Below, piece by piece: positions 5,381-6,488 of a stretch of DNA of 6,488 nt; the first letter of the stretch is position 1; each line of letters begins with the position of its first letter. Source of the stretch: Marinosulfonomonas sp. (GTDB lineage: Bacteria; Pseudomonadota; Alphaproteobacteria; Rhodobacterales; Rhodobacteraceae). The stretch spans positions 1-6,488 of the forward strand of contig JAFLKA010000031.1 in the NCBI GenBank assembly GCA_022712735.1, read 5' to 3'. Below the pieces are notes generated by a model, which saw only the letters and a list, made by a program, of their open reading frames with translations, had not been told where the DNA came from and made no database searches. The translations under genes were made by a program, and so were the position numbers.

Positions 5381-5803
5381 ATGAAAGCCGAAATTTTCTT
5401 GCCCGATGATTATAGTCCAGCAGAAGACGAGCCGTTCATGAACGACCGTCAGTTGGAGTATTTCCGGCGCAAATTAACCACGTGGAAAGAAGATATTGTT
5501 TCGGATGGCAAAGACACCATCGAAAATCTTCAGGACGGCACGCGCAACATTCCTGATGACGCGGATCGCGCATCCGAGGAAACCGACCGTGCGCTGGAAT
5601 TGCGCACACGGGACCGCCAGCGCAAGCTGGTCAGTAAAATTGATCAGGCCCTGCGGCGGATTGACGAGGGCGAGTTTGGCTACTGTTCCAAAACCGGCGA
5701 GCCGATTTCGCTGAAGCGTCTGGATGCGCGCCCGATTGCCACCATGTCGCTAGAGGCACAAGAACGCCACGAGCGGCGTGAAAAAGTGCACCGCACCGAC
5801 TAA
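5381..5803 (+). CDS. dksA: RNA polymerase-binding transcription factor DksA, zinc-less type
   Basis: The protein has 140 residues from ATG 5381, the usual alphaproteobacterial length. It begins MKAEIFLPDDY, then 'EPFMNDRQLEYFRRKL' (17-32), followed by a long coiled coil. The coiled-coil tip is DDADRA (59-64), equivalent to the Asp/Ala tip of E. coli DksA that enters the RNA polymerase secondary channel. The second coil arm is 'RALELRTRDRQRKLVSKID' (70-88). The C-terminal globular part 'EFGYCSKTGEPISLKRLDARP' (98-118) keeps one cysteine, C102. The other three zinc-ligand positions are T105, S123 and A126, so no four-cysteine zinc site can form. This is normal for the Rhodobacter-type DksA, which works with ppGpp in the stringent response without zinc. 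The gene is monocistronic or leaky into the flavoprotein gene: a strong terminator follows 45 nt after the stop. An upstream in-frame start at 5339 is possible. Confidence 0.95.
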   Translation: MKAEIFLPDDYSPAEDEPFMNDRQLEYFRRKLTTWKEDIVSDGKDTIENLQDGTRNIPDDADRASEETDRALELRTRDRQRKLVSKIDQALRRIDEGEFGYCSKTGEPISLKRLDARPIATMSLEAQERHERREKVHRTD

Positions 5804-5848
5804 ACATAGGCGTAGATCAACGATTATGGTTGTGAACTAGAATATATA

Positions 5849-5881
5849 GGCATCGGAGCGGTTTCGCTTCGGTGCCTTTTT
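5849..5881 (+). terminator. Rho-independent terminator after dksA
   Basis: A 12-bp stem (5849-5860 with 5865-5876) has two G-U wobbles and closes a GTTT loop. It is followed by TTTTT (5877-5881). It ends dksA transcription and sits only 16 nt before the start codon of the next gene on the same strand. Confidence 0.9.
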
Positions 5882-5887
5882 GATTTT

Positions 5888-5891
5888 GGAG
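5888..5891 (+). promoter_or_regulatory. Shine-Dalgarno of the FAD monooxygenase gene
   Basis: GGAG lies 6 nt before ATG 5898 and just 6 nt after the terminator's T run. It fixes the start. Confidence 0.7.
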
Positions 5892-5897
5892 TGGCTG

Positions 5898-6488
5898 ATG
5901 GCTTTGGACGGACAAAAAATTTGTGTACTGGGTGCCGGAATTGGCGGCTTGGCAGCGGCCACGGCGCTGGCGCAGTGCGGTGCCAAGGTGACGGTGCTGG
6001 AGCAGGCCGAAGCGATCACCGAGGTTGGCGCAGGCCTACAGATCGGGCCAAACGGGTTTGCGGTGATGCGCGCACTTGGGGCGGGCGATGCATTGGCCGC
6101 GTGCTCGGTTCGCGCGCAAGGGGTTCGTTTGCTGAATGGCAGAAACAGCCAGCCGGTGTTCGGGCTGGATTTTCAGCGGTTCGCAGCGGATCAGGAATAT
6201 TATTTCGTGCATCGCGCCGATCTGGTCGATGTGTTGGCCGATACGGCCCGCGCGGCAGGGGTAAAAATCCGGCTGTTGCAACAGGTTGACGATGTGACGC
6301 TGGCCGATGGCGGGGCACAGGTGCATATGGCGCTGGGGGATGTGCTAATGCCTGATGTTCTGATCGGCGCGGATGGGTTGCATTCAAATGTGCGGGTGGC
6401 CCTGAACGGGGTGCGCGAGCCGTTCTTTACCCGCCAAGTGGCGTGGCGCACGGTGATACCTGCTGTCGGGAACGAGCCGCCCGTGGCG
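5898..6488 (+). CDS. FAD-dependent monooxygenase (salicylate / 3-hydroxybenzoate hydroxylase-like), N-terminal part; 3' end beyond the window
   Basis: The frame is open from ATG 5898 to the right edge, giving 197 codons; full members have about 380-400. The Rossmann motif GAGIGG (12-17) follows strand KICVL, with the ribose-binding acidic residue E35 in 'VTVLEQ'. Further motifs are 'GAGLQIGPNG' (44-53), 'HRADL' (105-109), and the second FAD/NADPH motif 'IGADGLHSNVR' (156-166, the DG motif). 'VAWRTVIP' (181-188) corresponds to the 'AWRGxVP' of salicylate hydroxylase-like enzymes. It should be a cytoplasmic class A flavoprotein using NAD(P)H and O2 to hydroxylate an aromatic or related ring. 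The substrate cannot be told from this half. There is no aromatic-degradation gene in view. It follows dksA on the same strand after a strong terminator, and I see no clear promoter of its own. Confidence 0.88.
   Translation, partial: MALDGQKICVLGAGIGGLAAATALAQCGAKVTVLEQAEAITEVGAGLQIGPNGFAVMRALGAGDALAACSVRAQGVRLLNGRNSQPVFGLDFQRFAADQEYYFVHRADLVDVLADTARAAGVKIRLLQQVDDVTLADGGAQVHMALGDVLMPDVLIGADGLHSNVRVALNGVREPFFTRQVAWRTVIPAVGNEPPVA

Noticed and set aside
6016..6451. Several overlapping minus-strand frames at the right end
   Set aside because: They are shadows of the flavoprotein gene, whose FAD motifs are clear in the plus strand up to the window edge.

Overview
The window looks like a chromosomal stretch of an alphaproteobacterium, most probably a marine-type Rhodobacteraceae (Roseobacter group). 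This rests on recognised protein families: a one-cysteine, zinc-less DksA with the N-terminus MKAEIFLPDDY, a DUF2927 lipoprotein, a CoxE-like vWA protein of about 390 residues and a 279-residue MoxR-type AAA ATPase. Most of the DNA is moderately GC-rich and densely coded. There is no tRNA, rRNA, CRISPR array, insertion sequence or phage gene. No gap without a gene exceeds about 200 bases.

Layout. (1) Positions 3823 down to 1, minus strand: a tight run of five genes in the order GNAT acetyltransferase, DUF2927 lipoprotein, 54-residue two-helix membrane protein, vWA protein (CoxE-like), and M24-family peptidase (cut by the window's left edge). Gaps are 4, -4 (an ATGA overlap), 5 and 15 nt, so this is almost certainly one translationally coupled operon. 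(2) Positions 3824-4338, plus strand: an AT-richer island with a plausible promoter and a gene for a small secreted six-cysteine protein that I do not recognise. (3) Positions 5196 down to 4357, minus strand: a MoxR AAA+ ATPase, the usual partner of vWA proteins, separated from the vWA operon by the island. (4) Positions 5381-5803, plus strand, divergent from moxR: DksA, followed by a strong intrinsic terminator. (5) Position 5898 to the right edge, plus strand: the N-terminal part of an FAD-dependent aromatic-ring-type monooxygenase.

How the genes may work together. MoxR ATPases act with vWA proteins as chaperone-like machines that remodel or help metallate a client protein. Here the candidate module is MoxR ATPase plus vWA protein plus a small inner-membrane hairpin protein plus an envelope lipoprotein with a metallopeptidase-like HEELAQ sequence. 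That suggests an envelope-directed MoxR-vWA system whose client is unknown. The secreted cysteine-rich gene, on the opposite strand between the two halves, is either a recent insertion or an antisense-embedded member of a noncontiguous operon. DksA and the flavoprotein belong to separate functions. Functional links here are inferences from gene order; the family assignments come from sequence motifs read by eye.
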